From: Vibrio ponticus
GTDB lineage: Bacteria; Pseudomonadota; Gammaproteobacteria; Enterobacterales; Vibrionaceae
Direction: 5' to 3'
DNA: 64,000 nucleotides
Assembly (NCBI RefSeq): GCF_009938225.1
Contig: NZ_AP019658.1
Span: 434,001 to 498,000, forward strand
Shown: one piece after another, positions 1 through 9,574 of the stretch
Layout of the letters: each line of letters begins with the position of its first letter
Numbering within the stretch: position 1 is the first letter of the stretch
Translations under genes and position numbers: made by a program
Notes under the pieces: generated by a model
Database searches by the model: none
What the model was told of the DNA's origin: nothing
What the model saw: only the letters and a program-made list of their open reading frames with translations

Positions 1-246
1 GGATGCTCGGCTCAATTTGGTAAAGTGAATAAAATGTAACTAAATCGGATGGTTACCTATTCTTTGCTATTCCAGACCACTCTCTACACAGCAATACCCA
101 ACAGAAATCGAGCTATGAGACTGTCTTGGGTGGTTTTTTGCTATCCAAAATCCGCTGCTGTGTTAAGCATTATTACGCCGCCGTGCATTGAGTTAAGGCG
201 GTATGCATCGAGACTTATTGCTTGATGCATTTTTGTGGTTTTAAAG

Positions 247-1332
247 ATGGTTAATAATACATTTACGGTTATGGCAAAGCCGGTTAGTGATAGATGCAAT
301 TTGAAGTGTGAGTATTGCTTCTATTTGGGTACCAAAGATTCTTTGAGTGATAAACCGTTGGATACTATGAGCGATGAGACGCTCGAGTTATTCGTTGAAA
401 AATACATTCAAGAATCGCCAACCCCGCAAATCAATTTCGTTTGGCAAGGTGGCGAGCCCACTTTGGCTGGACTAGAGTTTTTCCAAAAAGCCGTCGCGTT
501 ACAAAAAAAATACGCCAATGGCAAAACCATCACTAATGCGCTGCAAACCAACGGCATGACCCTCAACAAATCGTGGGCTGAATTCTTAAAGCAACATCAA
601 TTCTTGGTCGGTATCTCTTTAGATGGTACCCAAGCTGCGCACGACCATTATCGTATTACTACCTCAGGCAAAGGTACTTACCAAACGGTTAAAGAGAGCA
701 TCAAACTGCTCAATCAATATGGGGTTGAGTACAACGTATTGTGCACAGTGAATAGCGCCAACTGGAATAAGGGTAAATCGGTCTACAACAACTTAAAAGA
801 GATCGGCGTTCGCTACATTCAGTTTATTCCGATTGTCACGTACAAGAAAAACACGCCGGTGAACTTCACCGTGCCAGAGAAAGGTTTTGGTAAGTTCTTA
901 CTTGATGTATTTAAAGAATGGGTCGAGCAAGACATCGGCTTTATGTTTGTGATGAACTTTGAAAGCACACTTTCTTACTATGCCAATGGGCACCCACTGA
1001 TCTGTTTTAACCAAAAGCAGTGCGGAGCACCGTTAGTGATTGAGTCAAATGGTGATCTTTATTCCTGCGATCACTTTGTTGAAGACAAGTATCGAGTAGG
1101 CAATATCGCGACAGACTCGTTTGCAGAGTCGATTCAAACCCCCGCTCACACCAAGTTCCTCACATTACGTAACACGACGAAATGCCAGAAGTGTGAATTT
1201 TTGCCGATGTGTAATGGCGGCTGTCCTAATCATGCCAAGCCAAATGGTGAAAATCACCTTTGCCAATCCTACAAGATGTTCTTCAAAAATACCCAAGGTG
1301 CGATGAATTACATCGTGCGCAATATCCTCTGA
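247..1332 (+). CDS. Anaerobic sulfatase-maturating enzyme (radical SAM, SPASM)
   Basis: Radical SAM enzyme of about 361 residues that should convert the active-site cysteine of a sulfatase into formylglycine in the cytoplasm. The radical SAM cluster motif CNLKCEYC (CxxxCxxC) lies close to the N-terminus. The C-terminal part has the cysteine-rich SPASM pattern (CGAP, YSCDHF, CQKCEFLPMCNGGCPNH) that binds two further Fe-S clusters. I start it at the ATG at 247; a GTG at 235 is in frame, but the family normally begins just before the FTVMAKP segment. A sulfatase with a Cys-type active site follows 122 nt downstream, so the pair is a maturase with its substrate. The family call is solid; the substrate assignment is inferred from adjacency. 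Confidence 0.9.
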   Translation: MVNNTFTVMAKPVSDRCNLKCEYCFYLGTKDSLSDKPLDTMSDETLELFVEKYIQESPTPQINFVWQGGEPTLAGLEFFQKAVALQKKYANGKTITNALQTNGMTLNKSWAEFLKQHQFLVGISLDGTQAAHDHYRITTSGKGTYQTVKESIKLLNQYGVEYNVLCTVNSANWNKGKSVYNNLKEIGVRYIQFIPIVTYKKNTPVNFTVPEKGFGKFLLDVFKEWVEQDIGFMFVMNFESTLSYYANGHPLICFNQKQCGAPLVIESNGDLYSCDHFVEDKYRVGNIATDSFAESIQTPAHTKFLTLRNTTKCQKCEFLPMCNGGCPNHAKPNGENHLCQSYKMFFKNTQGAMNYIVRNIL

Positions 1333-1454
1333 GTTAGAGGGTGTCACAAGGAAAGAATAAACAGAATTCTCTACAGCTTGCTTTCGCTGCGGTGGGAGCG
1401 AGGTGTGGTGGGTAACGGATCCAAGTATTGGATTTTCTATTCGAAGGAAAAATA

Positions 1455-2954
1455 ATGAAAAAGACATTACTAGCAAGCACCATTGCAATGACTGTGATGG
1501 CCACATCAGCTTGTGCAAGCAATGCAACAACGGAAACAAAATCGGCAGACAAGCCAAACGTGGTACTTTTCTATGTCGATGACCTTGGCTATGGAGATTT
1601 GGCATCTTACGGTCACCAAATTGTTAAGACGCCAAACATTGATGCGCTTGCCGCACAAGGGATTAAATTCACCCAGTACTACGCGCCAGCACCGCTGTGT
1701 TCACCTTCACGTGCGGGTATGCTGACAGGTCGTACTCCATACCGTACAGGTATTCGTTCTTGGATCCCAGATAGCCAAAACGTACACATTGGTTGGGGTG
1801 AGCGTACGCTTGCTCACATGTTGCAAGACGAAGGCTACAACACGGCGCTGATGGGTAAAGTGCACCTAAATGGTGGCGCGCACATGGATGATCACCCACA
1901 AGCGAAAGACCTAGGTTTTGACTACTCATTTGCGATGTACGCGGGTTGGCAAAAGAATGCCAAAGTAGAAAAGCCTCGTGAAGATGGTAGCCTACGTCAT
2001 GGTAAAATTTACCCTGATAACTTTATCCGCAATGGTAAACCTGTCGGTGAAACCAATGACTTCGCTGGCGGTGTGGTTGCCGATGAATCTATTCAATGGC
2101 TAAACAGCATCAACAAAGAAGAGCCGTTCTTCTTGTATGTACCATTCCCTGAAGTTCACACGCCAATCGCGTCACCAAAAGAATATTTGGACATGTACAG
2201 CGATTACATCACGGATTTCGCGAAACAGAATCCAGATCTTTACCACTGGGACTGGAAAGGTCAGCCATATCGTGGTCAAGGTGAGTACTACGCCAACATT
2301 ACTTACATGGATGCACAACTTGGTCGTATCGTTGACGAGTTGAAAAAGCTGGGTGAATACGACAACACGATTTTCCTATTCTCATCAGATAACGGACCGG
2401 TAACCCGTGAAGCGCGTAAGCCATGGGAACTGAACATGGCAGGTGAAACAGGTGGTTTACGTGGTCGTAAAGATAACTTGTTTGAAGGTGGTATTCGCGT
2501 ACCGCTAATTATGGCAGGTACTGGCATCAAACAGGGCAGTGCATCCCATGAGCCAGTTTATGGTCTAGATATTGTGCCAACACTGTCAGAAATGATTGGT
2601 TTTGAATTGCCAACTGACCGCGCAATTGATGGTGTGTCATTTACTACCGCATTCAAAGGTGGCGAAGTTGAACGTAGCAAACCAATGGTTTGGACCATCG
2701 ACATGCCTTACCAAGATGACCCAATCAACGAATACGCAGTGCGTATTGATGATTACAAGTTGATCATTGACCGCGACGGTAAAGGTAAATACCTGTTCAA
2801 CATCGAGGAAGACCCATATGAGGTGTTTAACCTAATTGGTAAACCTGAGATGAAGTCGAAAATTGATGAGCTAACGAAGGCGTACCAAGAATACCGCAAA
2901 GAGATTGAAAGTGATGAGATTCTACTAAACCATCACAGCAAACCTAAAGCGTAA
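1455..2954 (+). CDS. Secreted arylsulfatase family protein (Cys-type)
   Basis: Sulfatase of 499 residues. The active-site motif is CSPSR followed by AGMLTGR, with Cys as the future formylglycine, matching the maturase just upstream. Metal-binding segments are visible: YVDDLGYGD near the N-terminus and SSDNGP in the middle. The N-terminus is a signal peptide ending around TSAC-AS, so the protein is periplasmic or possibly a lipoprotein, although the lipobox is imperfect at -3. The start is the ATG at 1455, preceded by GAAGGAAA; an upstream in-frame TTG at 1428 lacks a comparable site. It probably removes sulfate esters from algal or host polysaccharides; the exact substrate cannot be read from the sequence. 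Confidence 0.9.
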   Translation: MKKTLLASTIAMTVMATSACASNATTETKSADKPNVVLFYVDDLGYGDLASYGHQIVKTPNIDALAAQGIKFTQYYAPAPLCSPSRAGMLTGRTPYRTGIRSWIPDSQNVHIGWGERTLAHMLQDEGYNTALMGKVHLNGGAHMDDHPQAKDLGFDYSFAMYAGWQKNAKVEKPREDGSLRHGKIYPDNFIRNGKPVGETNDFAGGVVADESIQWLNSINKEEPFFLYVPFPEVHTPIASPKEYLDMYSDYITDFAKQNPDLYHWDWKGQPYRGQGEYYANITYMDAQLGRIVDELKKLGEYDNTIFLFSSDNGPVTREARKPWELNMAGETGGLRGRKDNLFEGGIRVPLIMAGTGIKQGSASHEPVYGLDIVPTLSEMIGFELPTDRAIDGVSFTTAFKGGEVERSKPMVWTIDMPYQDDPINEYAVRIDDYKLIIDRDGKGKYLFNIEEDPYEVFNLIGKPEMKSKIDELTKAYQEYRKEIESDEILLNHHSKPKA

Positions 2955-2960
2955 AGTGAT

Positions 2961-2991
2961 TACCCCCTGCCAAATGCAGGGGGTATTTTTT
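2961..2991 (+). terminator. Rho-independent terminator after the sulfatase
   Basis: A perfect 10-bp stem (TACCCCCTGC / GCAGGGGGTA) with a 5-nt loop is followed by a run of six T. It lies 6 nt after the sulfatase stop. Confidence 0.9.
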
Positions 2992-3083
2992 ATCAGCCCT
3001 AAACCACTACTTCAAGCGGTAGTAATTATTTAGTGTTGGTAGTAGGGAAAGCATTATAGACAGTAGTAGTTCTGTATAGGATG

Positions 3084-3947
3084 CTATAGCTTCATTTTGG
3101 TAACTTTTGAGTTTTTATATTCATACATTTGCTGATCGGCAGATTCGAAGGCATTGGTAAGTGAATTGCCAATTTTTTCAAATCCATAGCTCCAACCAAG
3201 GAAGGGATACTTGTCATGAAAAGCTGTTTTAAAATAGACTTCTAGTTTATCAAGGCGTTTAGTCAGCGTTGATGTCGAAGTTAAAGACTCTAACACCAGT
3301 ACAAATTCGTCTCCGCCACTGCGTGATAAAAAGTCTTTATTGCGAAAACAGCAAGCGAGCAAGTGGGCAAAGTCGGTCAGTACATCATCACCTTCGTTGT
3401 GCCCGAAGCGATCATTGACTAGCTTGAAGTTATCTAGGTCGATTACCACCACAAAACTATTAGGCTTAATAGGTTCATTCGCACGTGCGCTATATGCTCT
3501 TCGATTATATAACCCGGTTAAAGGGTCTATTAAAGATTCAGTGCGATATTTTTCTATATCTCGTTTGAGTTCAGTTATATCTGTTGAATTTGTGAAAATA
3601 TAAGTTTTACCATCGATGATATGTTTGAATTTAATTACTTCAAAATAACGAATTTCATCTGAATTTTTGAAGCTTAACTCTTTAGAAACACTCACTTGAG
3701 ATTTTGAAAATTTGACACTTTCCCAATAGCTAGAACGTATAAAATCAGCAATATATGTCGGTAGATGCTCAGCATATTCTAAACCTGTTAAACCTATTGG
3801 TAAAATAGTGTTGTCGCCTAATGCTATAGATAATGCATCTATCAAATTTTTATTCAAGTATACATAACGATGCTCTTCATCGCATATAGATAAGAAGCCA
3901 GGGAATGATTCGAAGAATCCTTGCTGCAATTTAGGGTCGAGTTCCAT
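3084..3947 (-). CDS. PAS-GGDEF diguanylate cyclase
   Basis: Protein of 287 residues that should make cyclic di-GMP from two GTP. An N-terminal PAS-like sensor domain (about residues 8-125) leads through a short helix into a GGDEF domain that starts at DPLTGLYNRR. The active site is intact (GGDEF at 211-215). An inhibitory I-site RxxD (R202-D205) sits at the usual distance upstream, so product feedback is likely. No membrane segment or signal peptide is visible, so it is cytoplasmic. It is a lone gene, convergent with the sulfatase; the PAS ligand is unknown. Confidence 0.9.
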   Translation of the reverse strand: MELDPKLQQGFFESFPGFLSICDEEHRYVYLNKNLIDALSIALGDNTILPIGLTGLEYAEHLPTYIADFIRSSYWESVKFSKSQVSVSKELSFKNSDEIRYFEVIKFKHIIDGKTYIFTNSTDITELKRDIEKYRTESLIDPLTGLYNRRAYSARANEPIKPNSFVVVIDLDNFKLVNDRFGHNEGDDVLTDFAHLLACCFRNKDFLSRSGGDEFVLVLESLTSTSTLTKRLDKLEVYFKTAFHDKYPFLGWSYGFEKIGNSLTNAFESADQQMYEYKNSKVTKMKL

Positions 3948-4335
3948 GTTGACCTTTATTTCATTATTCTTTTATATAACCTTAAGTTAAAAGTGGGCTT
4001 GCTTCGTTGATTTGCGTCGCACTAATTAACTATTGTTAGTGAATTTTATTGTGTTTTTGGTTTGTTTTCATTCCGGTTGTAGTTGGTTTGTGTTATTTGC
4101 AAGTTTTTTCCTACAAGGATGCGGTAAAAAACAAAAAGCGGACTTGTCGTATTCTTTAATAATGCAGATTACATTAATTAAAGAGCGTCATATATATGAT
4201 ATTTTTATATAAGAAGGTTGGCTTTTATTAGCCTAATAATAGTAATTGGTGGATTTTACATATAACTAGTTCTTCGTCAAAATGAATTACTTGGAAGAGA
4301 TAAATGTCTTCCTTGATAGAGGGTAATGATTCTAA
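3948..4335. other. AT-rich intergenic region without a recognisable gene
   Basis: This 388-nt stretch separates the start of the diguanylate cyclase from the end of a small minus-strand gene. It is AT-rich and contains a short hairpin (GGAAGA / TCTTCC, about 4291-4310) downstream of the small gene. I see no open frame with a ribosome site and no RNA gene. Confidence 0.5.
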
Positions 4336-4521
4336 CTAATTTTGCGTTGGTCTTTTTTGGTAGTGAGCAAAGCACTTATTGCTCACTGTGTTAATATTGG
4401 CAGTGTAGCTATCTCCACTTATTGTCATAGCATTACCCTCGACCAGCTTGTCGTTAGTTGCAAGCGCATAGTGGGGTAGCAGTGTTGTAATGGCTATTGT
4501 GCAGAGTGCTTTACGGTACAT
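4336..4521 (-). CDS. Small secreted protein, unknown function
   Basis: A 61-residue protein. The first 21 residues form a convincing Sec signal peptide (MYRKAL, hydrophobic core, cleavage after YALA). A good ribosome site (AAGGAA, 6 nt before the ATG) supports expression. The predicted mature part is about 40 residues with a single cysteine. I do not recognise a family. It stands alone, divergent from the DUF969 operon. The signal peptide plus ribosome site make a real gene likelier than a chance frame, but there is no homology support here. Confidence 0.5.
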   Translation of the reverse strand: MYRKALCTIAITTLLPHYALATNDKLVEGNAMTISGDSYTANINTVSNKCFAHYQKRPTQN

Positions 4522-4679
4522 AGCGGGTTCCTTTTGCTCTTATTGACAGGTGTCTTTACGAATATAGCGAACAAATGGATTTTTGCGTCACTTGCTATAC
4601 CAGCCTTTTGTGTGAAACAGATCCGATCTCATGGTGGATTTCGACAAAATAACCTGTTGGATATCACAAAAAATCCCGA

Positions 4680-4709
4680 TTGAAGCACGTGTTTTTTGTT
4701 CCTTATACT
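4680..4709 (+). promoter_or_regulatory. Candidate sigma-70 promoter of the DUF969-DUF979-pcp operon
   Basis: TTGAAG at 4680-4685 and TATACT at 4704-4709 are separated by 18 nt, about 70 nt upstream of the first gene. Found by eye only; no transcript evidence. Confidence 0.4.
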
Positions 4710-4778
4710 CGAAGCGTCAATACGAATTTCTAACGTATTGATTGAAAATAATAATTACGGGAAGTTTAGGGAAAACCT

Positions 4779-5483
4779 ATGATCGATTTATGGCCATTAA
4801 TTGGCATTGTGATAATCACTGTAGGGTTGGCTCTAAAGCAAAATACTCTATTGGTAATTTTAATTGCTGGTGTTGCTACTGGTTTGGTGGCAGACATTGC
4901 GGTGATGGATATTCTATCTGCTCTTGGTCAATCTTTTACCCAGAACCGTTACATGTCGCTGTTTATTTTGGTACTGCCAATGATTGGTATTCTGGAGCGT
5001 TACGGTTTGCGTCAACGTGCAGAAGATCTGATTGGTTCAATGAAAAAAGCCTCAGTGGGTAAGATTTTAATGACTTACTTACTGCTGCGTAAGATCACCA
5101 ATGGTATGGGATTAAACATTGGTGGTCACCCGTCTATGATTCGTCCACTGATTGCACCTATGTCAGAAGCGGCAGCTGAGAAAGCATCACCGAATCTCGC
5201 TGATGAGAAACGTCAAACGATTCGCGCGCTGTCTGCGGCAAGTGAGAACTTTGGCAACTTCTTCAGCCAATTGCTGTTTATTGGTACTGGTGGTCTACTA
5301 CTGATTAAAGGCGTAATGGGCGATAACCAACTTGATGTGAAATTGGAAACAATGGCGCTTTGGGCGCTGCCAACAGCTATCGCATCGTTTGTGGTATTTG
5401 GAATTTACACTAAGTACATCAGTGCGCGTCTAAATAAAGCGACAACCACAGAAGCGACCAACGCGTCGCAACAGGAGCAATAA
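4779..5483 (+). CDS. DUF969 membrane protein (operon with DUF979 and Pcp)
   Basis: Integral membrane protein of 234 residues with several hydrophobic segments, matching the DUF969 family. In many bacteria DUF969 and DUF979 are encoded together with pyroglutamyl peptidase, and the two are thought to form a transporter. Here DUF979 starts 3 nt after this stop and pcp follows, so the three genes form one operon. The context suggests uptake of pyroglutamyl peptides or 5-oxoproline; this is inference from gene order. The ATG at 4779 has AGGG upstream. Confidence 0.85.
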   Translation: MIDLWPLIGIVIITVGLALKQNTLLVILIAGVATGLVADIAVMDILSALGQSFTQNRYMSLFILVLPMIGILERYGLRQRAEDLIGSMKKASVGKILMTYLLLRKITNGMGLNIGGHPSMIRPLIAPMSEAAAEKASPNLADEKRQTIRALSAASENFGNFFSQLLFIGTGGLLLIKGVMGDNQLDVKLETMALWALPTAIASFVVFGIYTKYISARLNKATTTEATNASQQEQ

Positions 5484-5486
5484 TCC

Positions 5487-6392
5487 ATGCTTGAATATGT
5501 ATACCAAGCTACCGGCTTACTGCTACTAGCTTTTTCACTGCAAAGTTTTCTTGATAAACAGAACCCTAAACGTATTGGTAGTGGTCTATTTTGGCTAATC
5601 TATGGCATTACGTTTATTTTTGGTGCGATGATACCTCACTGGGTAACCGGTGTGATGGTTTTAGCACTGACAGCTTTAGCGGCTGGTGGCTTTATGGGCA
5701 CAGGCAACTACGGCACAACCAATGATCAAGAGCGTAAGCAAAGTGCTTCCGTTCTAAAAAACAAACTGTTTATTCCAGCGATTGTCGTTCCTGCTGGTAC
5801 AGTTTTGATCAGCCAGCTAACTTCTCTAGGTGCGCTAGTTGGTCTAGGCATTAGCTCTATTGCGGCGATTATCGTAGCTTTGGTGATCACTAAGAGTCAG
5901 CCAATGCACAGTCTGAATGAAGGTCGTCGTTTGATTGACTCGATAGGCTGGGCGGCGATTCTGTCTCAATTCCTTGCCGCGCTAGGTTACTTGTTTAACC
6001 AAGCAGGAGTGGGCGATACCGTAGCTTCAATTGTGAAGCTTATGATCCCAGAAAACATGCTGTTAGTGAAAGTGATTGCTTACTGTGTTGGCATGACGCT
6101 ATTTACTATCGTTATGGGTAACGCGTTCGCGGCGTTTGCTGTTATCACCACAGGTATCGGTATTCCACTACTTATCCTAGATCATAGCGGTAACGCAGCA
6201 ATTATTGGTGTGTTAGGTATGCTGTCTGGCTACTGCGGTACACTGATGACGCCAATGGCTGCCAACTTTAACGTTGTACCTGCAGCGCTCCTTGAACTGA
6301 AGAATAAACATCATGTTATTATGATGCAGGTGATCCCAGGTTTGGCGATTCTAACGTTTAATATCTTCCTTATGTATAGCTTTGCGTTTTGA
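5487..6392 (+). CDS. DUF979 membrane protein (operon with DUF969 and Pcp)
   Basis: Integral membrane protein of 301 residues with about eight to ten hydrophobic segments, matching DUF979. It is the second half of the DUF969/DUF979 pair, the probable permease partner. An AGGAGC ribosome site lies within the end of the preceding gene. Its stop is followed within 8 nt by the start of pcp, which points to one transcript. The transported substrate is not known from sequence; a pyroglutamyl compound is likely given the peptidase. Confidence 0.85.
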   Translation: MLEYVYQATGLLLLAFSLQSFLDKQNPKRIGSGLFWLIYGITFIFGAMIPHWVTGVMVLALTALAAGGFMGTGNYGTTNDQERKQSASVLKNKLFIPAIVVPAGTVLISQLTSLGALVGLGISSIAAIIVALVITKSQPMHSLNEGRRLIDSIGWAAILSQFLAALGYLFNQAGVGDTVASIVKLMIPENMLLVKVIAYCVGMTLFTIVMGNAFAAFAVITTGIGIPLLILDHSGNAAIIGVLGMLSGYCGTLMTPMAANFNVVPAALLELKNKHHVIMMQVIPGLAILTFNIFLMYSFAF

Positions 6393-6400
6393 GAATAATG

Positions 6401-7039
6401 ATGAAAAAAGTACTAATTACTGGTTTTGAACCATTTGGTGGCGCGTCAATTAACCCTGCGCTAGAAGCGGTGAATAAACTGGCTCAAGCAAAGCTTGATG
6501 GTGGTGAGATTGTCGTATGTGAAGTGCCAGTCACTCGTTATGAGTCGGTAGATACGGTTATCGCAGCAATTGAACAACATCAACCAGATTTTGTTATCAC
6601 GGTTGGTCAAGCAGCAGGTCGTGCTGGTATTACGCCTGAACGTGTCGCGATTAACGTGGATGATTTCCGTATTCCTGACAATGGGGGTAATCAACCAGTT
6701 GATGAGCCGGTTGTAGCCGACGGTCCAGATGCTTACTTTACGACTTTGCCAATCAAAGCAATCACACGCACGCTACAAGAAAACGGTATTCCATGCCAAG
6801 TATCGAACACGGCGGGTACTTTTGTGTGTAACCACTTATTCTATGGCGTACAGCATTACTTAAGTGGTAAGAATATTGCTCATGGTTTCGTGCATATTCC
6901 TCTATTGCCATCGCAAGATACCACCGGTAACCAAGCAACCATGTCGTTGGATGTGATTGTTGAAGGTTTACGTTTGGTTGCTCAGGCAACGATCGATAAC
7001 AAACAAGATATTGCGATTACCGCAGGTCAAATCTGCTAA
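6401..7039 (+). CDS. pcp: Pyrrolidone-carboxylate peptidase (pyroglutamyl peptidase I)
   Basis: Cytoplasmic cysteine peptidase of 212 residues, the usual family length, that removes N-terminal pyroglutamate from peptides. The catalytic triad is visible: Glu80 ([10 protein letters not shown]), Cys143 (TAGTFVCNH) and His165 (GFVHIPLLP). The N-terminal motif TGFEPFGG is typical. ATGs at 6398 and 6401 are both possible starts; I take the second because it gives the standard N-terminus MKKVLITGF. It is the last gene of the DUF969-DUF979-pcp operon and is followed by a terminator. Confidence 0.95.
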   Translation: MKKVLITGFEPFGGASINPALEAVNKLAQAKLDGGEIVVCEVPVTRYESVDTVIAAIEQHQPDFVITVGQAAGRAGITPERVAINVDDFRIPDNGGNQPVDEPVVADGPDAYFTTLPIKAITRTLQENGIPCQVSNTAGTFVCNHLFYGVQHYLSGKNIAHGFVHIPLLPSQDTTGNQATMSLDVIVEGLRLVAQATIDNKQDIAITAGQIC

Positions 7040-7059
7040 GTTCGACAACATCTATCTTG

Positions 7060-7084
7060 AGCCCGCCTTGTGCGGGCTTTTTCG
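7060..7084 (+). terminator. Rho-independent terminator after pcp
   Basis: Stem AGCCCGC / GCGGGCT with a short loop, followed by TTTTTC, 20 nt after the pcp stop. Confidence 0.9.
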
Positions 7085-7211
7085 TTTCTGAGAGTGATAT
7101 CAATAGTAAAAAAGCAATTGTAAAAGAAGGTATCCAACTGGTTGAAACTTAACCATTGATGTAGAACACTAGTTCGATAGTTGTAAGGAAGCGAAAGGGT
7201 TAGGAGATAGG

Positions 7212-7943
7212 ATGGCAAAAGTAGTGATTGTCACTGGAGGTGGTCGAGGCATTGGTGCGGCAACGTGCAAACTGTTGGCGAATCAAGGCTATTGGGTATG
7301 TGTGAACTACGTTAATGATGCTGAGTCCGCAGAAAGCGTAGTAACGGAAATACAACTGCAAGGTGGTGAAGCTTTTGCATTTCAAGCGAATGTCGCAGAT
7401 GAACAGCAAGTGAAAGCGATGTTCAAAGCAGTAACCAGTCGATATGGTCGCGTCACTCACTTGGTCAATAATGCCGGTGTTCTTTCCTTACAATCCACTT
7501 TGGAAAACATCAGTTCAGAGCGTTTTCGCACTATTCTAGATACCAACGTCATGAGTTGTTTTCTTTGTAGTAAAGAGTTTATCAAACAGCTTCCAAGCGA
7601 CGGTTCAATCGTCAATGTTTCTTCGGCGGCATCAAGAACAGGCGCGCCGTTTGAATATATTGATTATGCCGCATCTAAAGGCGCGATGGATTCGCTAACC
7701 AAAGGATTGTCTCTTGAGTTGGCAGAACGCAATATTCGGGTCAATGGTGTTCGACCTGGCTGCATTTATACGGAGATGCATGCCGATGGGGGCGAGCATG
7801 CAAGAGTTGACCGTTTAGCAAGTAAGATACCGCTCAAGCGAGGCGGGCGAGTTGAAGAAGTGGCTAGCGCGATAGCCTGGTTGCTAAGTGACGAAGCTTC
7901 ATTTGTGACCGGATCATTTATTGATATTGCGGGCGGCAATTAA
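7212..7943 (+). CDS. Short-chain dehydrogenase/reductase (SDR)
   Basis: Classical SDR oxidoreductase of 243 residues. The Rossmann dinucleotide motif TGGGRGIG is at residues 8-15, NNAG follows at about residue 88, and the catalytic YAASK sits at about residue 152 after a conserved Ser region (NVSSAAS). It probably reduces a sugar or 3-ketoacyl-type carbonyl using NAD(P)H; specificity cannot be read. A GNAT acetyltransferase starts 16 nt downstream and is likely co-transcribed. Confidence 0.88.
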   Translation: MAKVVIVTGGGRGIGAATCKLLANQGYWVCVNYVNDAESAESVVTEIQLQGGEAFAFQANVADEQQVKAMFKAVTSRYGRVTHLVNNAGVLSLQSTLENISSERFRTILDTNVMSCFLCSKEFIKQLPSDGSIVNVSSAASRTGAPFEYIDYAASKGAMDSLTKGLSLELAERNIRVNGVRPGCIYTEMHADGGEHARVDRLASKIPLKRGGRVEEVASAIAWLLSDEASFVTGSFIDIAGGN

Positions 7944-7959
7944 CCTCAAGGAGTAGTAC

Positions 7960-8472
7960 ATGTTGGAATATAAGGAAATATCAAGCATTGCTGGTTATGA
8001 AATTGACCTACGTGATTTATTGATTGATAGCGTGGAACAGGGGGCGTCGATTGGTTTTGTATTACCTATTGAAAGCTCGCAAGCCGATGATTACTGGCTC
8101 AATGTGGAAGCGGATTTGAGAGAAGGTGAGCGAAAACTGTATATCGTGCTAGAACAGCAACACGTTATTGGCGCAGTGCAGTTGGGCTTATGCTCCAAAG
8201 CAAATGGTCGACATCGTGGCGAAGTAGAGAAGTTGATGGTCAAAACTCAGCACAGAGGCAAAGGGATCAGTAAACCGTTGATGAGCATGATGGAGCATTC
8301 GGCGCAAGAGTTGGGCGTTTCGCTGTTAGTGCTTGATACGCGTAAAGGAGACATGGCGTCATTGCTTTATCAACGCATTGGTTATCAACAAGTGGGTGAA
8401 ATTCCGCAATTTGCCTTGAGCTCTAATGGTGAACTAGATGCGACCGTCTATTTTTACAAGCAATTGAGCTAA
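7960..8472 (+). CDS. GNAT family N-acetyltransferase
   Basis: GNAT acetyltransferase of 170 residues. The acetyl-CoA binding motif A is visible in the middle (EKLMVKTQHRGKGISKPL, with RGKGI as the pyrophosphate loop), followed by the typical LYQRIGYQQVGEIP end strand. The AGGAG site lies 7 nt before the ATG. It probably forms a two-gene unit with the SDR upstream. The acceptor substrate is unknown. Confidence 0.85.
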   Translation: MLEYKEISSIAGYEIDLRDLLIDSVEQGASIGFVLPIESSQADDYWLNVEADLREGERKLYIVLEQQHVIGAVQLGLCSKANGRHRGEVEKLMVKTQHRGKGISKPLMSMMEHSAQELGVSLLVLDTRKGDMASLLYQRIGYQQVGEIPQFALSSNGELDATVYFYKQLS

Positions 8473-8602
8473 CTACTACTGGGGTTGCGCCATATTGATA
8501 GAAATTGCTGATTAGTCCGATAACTTTAAGCAATTAGAGTTGTGGCACATGTTTCGCTAATCTTCTCATACTCAAAACAATAATGAATATGCAGAGTTAG
8601 TA

Positions 8603-9472
8603 ATGACAAACAAAGCCTTGGTAGTGGAAGGTGGCGCAATGCGTGGCATTTTTGCCTGCGGCGTATTAGATGCTTTTATGGAGCAAGAGTTTAAACCCTA
8701 TGATTTTGTAATAGGTGTTTCAGCTGGGGCATCTAACTTACTAGGCTACTTGTCTCACGCGCCGGGTCGAAGCTATCAAGTGATTACCGAGTTGGCGACC
8801 GATAAGCGCTTTTTTAACCGCGCTCGCTTTGCGCGTGGTGGTGATTTAGTCGATGTACGTTGGTTGATTGAAGAGTCTAATCATCGTTTTCCATTGGATG
8901 AAAATGCACTTTATCAAATCCCGATGTATGCGGCAGTGACGAACATTGAAACTGGCAATGCCGACTATTTTCAATTGAAACCCTGTAACCTAGAAAATGT
9001 GTTAGAGGCGACAACCGCACTGCCGATTGCCTACCGCACAACACCGTGTTTTTCAGGTGGCTGCTATACCGATGGTGGGGTAGCGGATTCTATTCCCGTT
9101 AAAGAAGCGTATCGTCGCGGTGCGCGTGATATTACCGTGGTGCTATCGCAACCGCTGAATTACAAGATGCGTCCAGCTCGCGCTCCTTGGCTAATGAAAC
9201 GCTTGCTGGCTCGTTATCCAACGGTAGCGGAATCTATGTTAGTTCGAGCGGACAACTACAACCAATCGCTAGAGTTTATTCGTAATCCACCAAGTGATGC
9301 GACTATCCGTGTGATAGCCCCGCCCGATGAATTTGCCGTAAAACGTCTGACCATGAATCGAGCAGTGCTTGACCAAGGCTACCAGATGGGCTTAGATGCA
9401 GGTCAGCAACATATCGCAAGTCGCAATGGTACGCATGGTCTGGATGATCAGAATTGTCATTTTTGCTTGTAG
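8603..9472 (+). CDS. Patatin-like phospholipase family protein (YjjU-like)
   Basis: Patatin-fold lipid acyl hydrolase of 289 residues. The oxyanion loop GGAMRG (residues 10-15), the nucleophile elbow GVSAG (Ser40) and the catalytic Asp in DGG (about residue 156) are all present, so the Ser-Asp dyad is intact. No signal peptide is seen, so it is probably cytoplasmic. The overall pattern resembles Escherichia coli YjjU. The C-terminus ends in a Cys/His-rich tail (NCHFCL). Confidence 0.88.
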   Translation: MTNKALVVEGGAMRGIFACGVLDAFMEQEFKPYDFVIGVSAGASNLLGYLSHAPGRSYQVITELATDKRFFNRARFARGGDLVDVRWLIEESNHRFPLDENALYQIPMYAAVTNIETGNADYFQLKPCNLENVLEATTALPIAYRTTPCFSGGCYTDGGVADSIPVKEAYRRGARDITVVLSQPLNYKMRPARAPWLMKRLLARYPTVAESMLVRADNYNQSLEFIRNPPSDATIRVIAPPDEFAVKRLTMNRAVLDQGYQMGLDAGQQHIASRNGTHGLDDQNCHFCL

Positions 9473-9502
9473 AGTGAGAGGCGAGAGTTTAGATCTTAGA
9501 AT

Positions 9503-9535
9503 TTAGAGTCGAGATCAAAGAGCTTAGAGTCGAGA
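9503..9535. repeat. Short purine-rich direct repeats (TTAGAGTCGAGA)
   Basis: TTAGAGTCGAGA occurs at 9503-9514 and again at 9524-9535, a 21-bp period. Looser copies (GCGAGAGTTTAGA, GAATCGAGA) extend the pattern over about 9481-9558, between the patatin and DsbA-like genes. I see no gene in it. Confidence 0.7.
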
Positions 9536-9574
9536 ACTGAGACAAAAGAATCGAGAAAGAACAAGGACGGTGAG

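Noticed and set aside
1165..1605. Long minus-strand frame across the maturase-sulfatase junction
   Set aside because: It is the complement of two well-supported plus-strand genes, without a ribosome site or family features.
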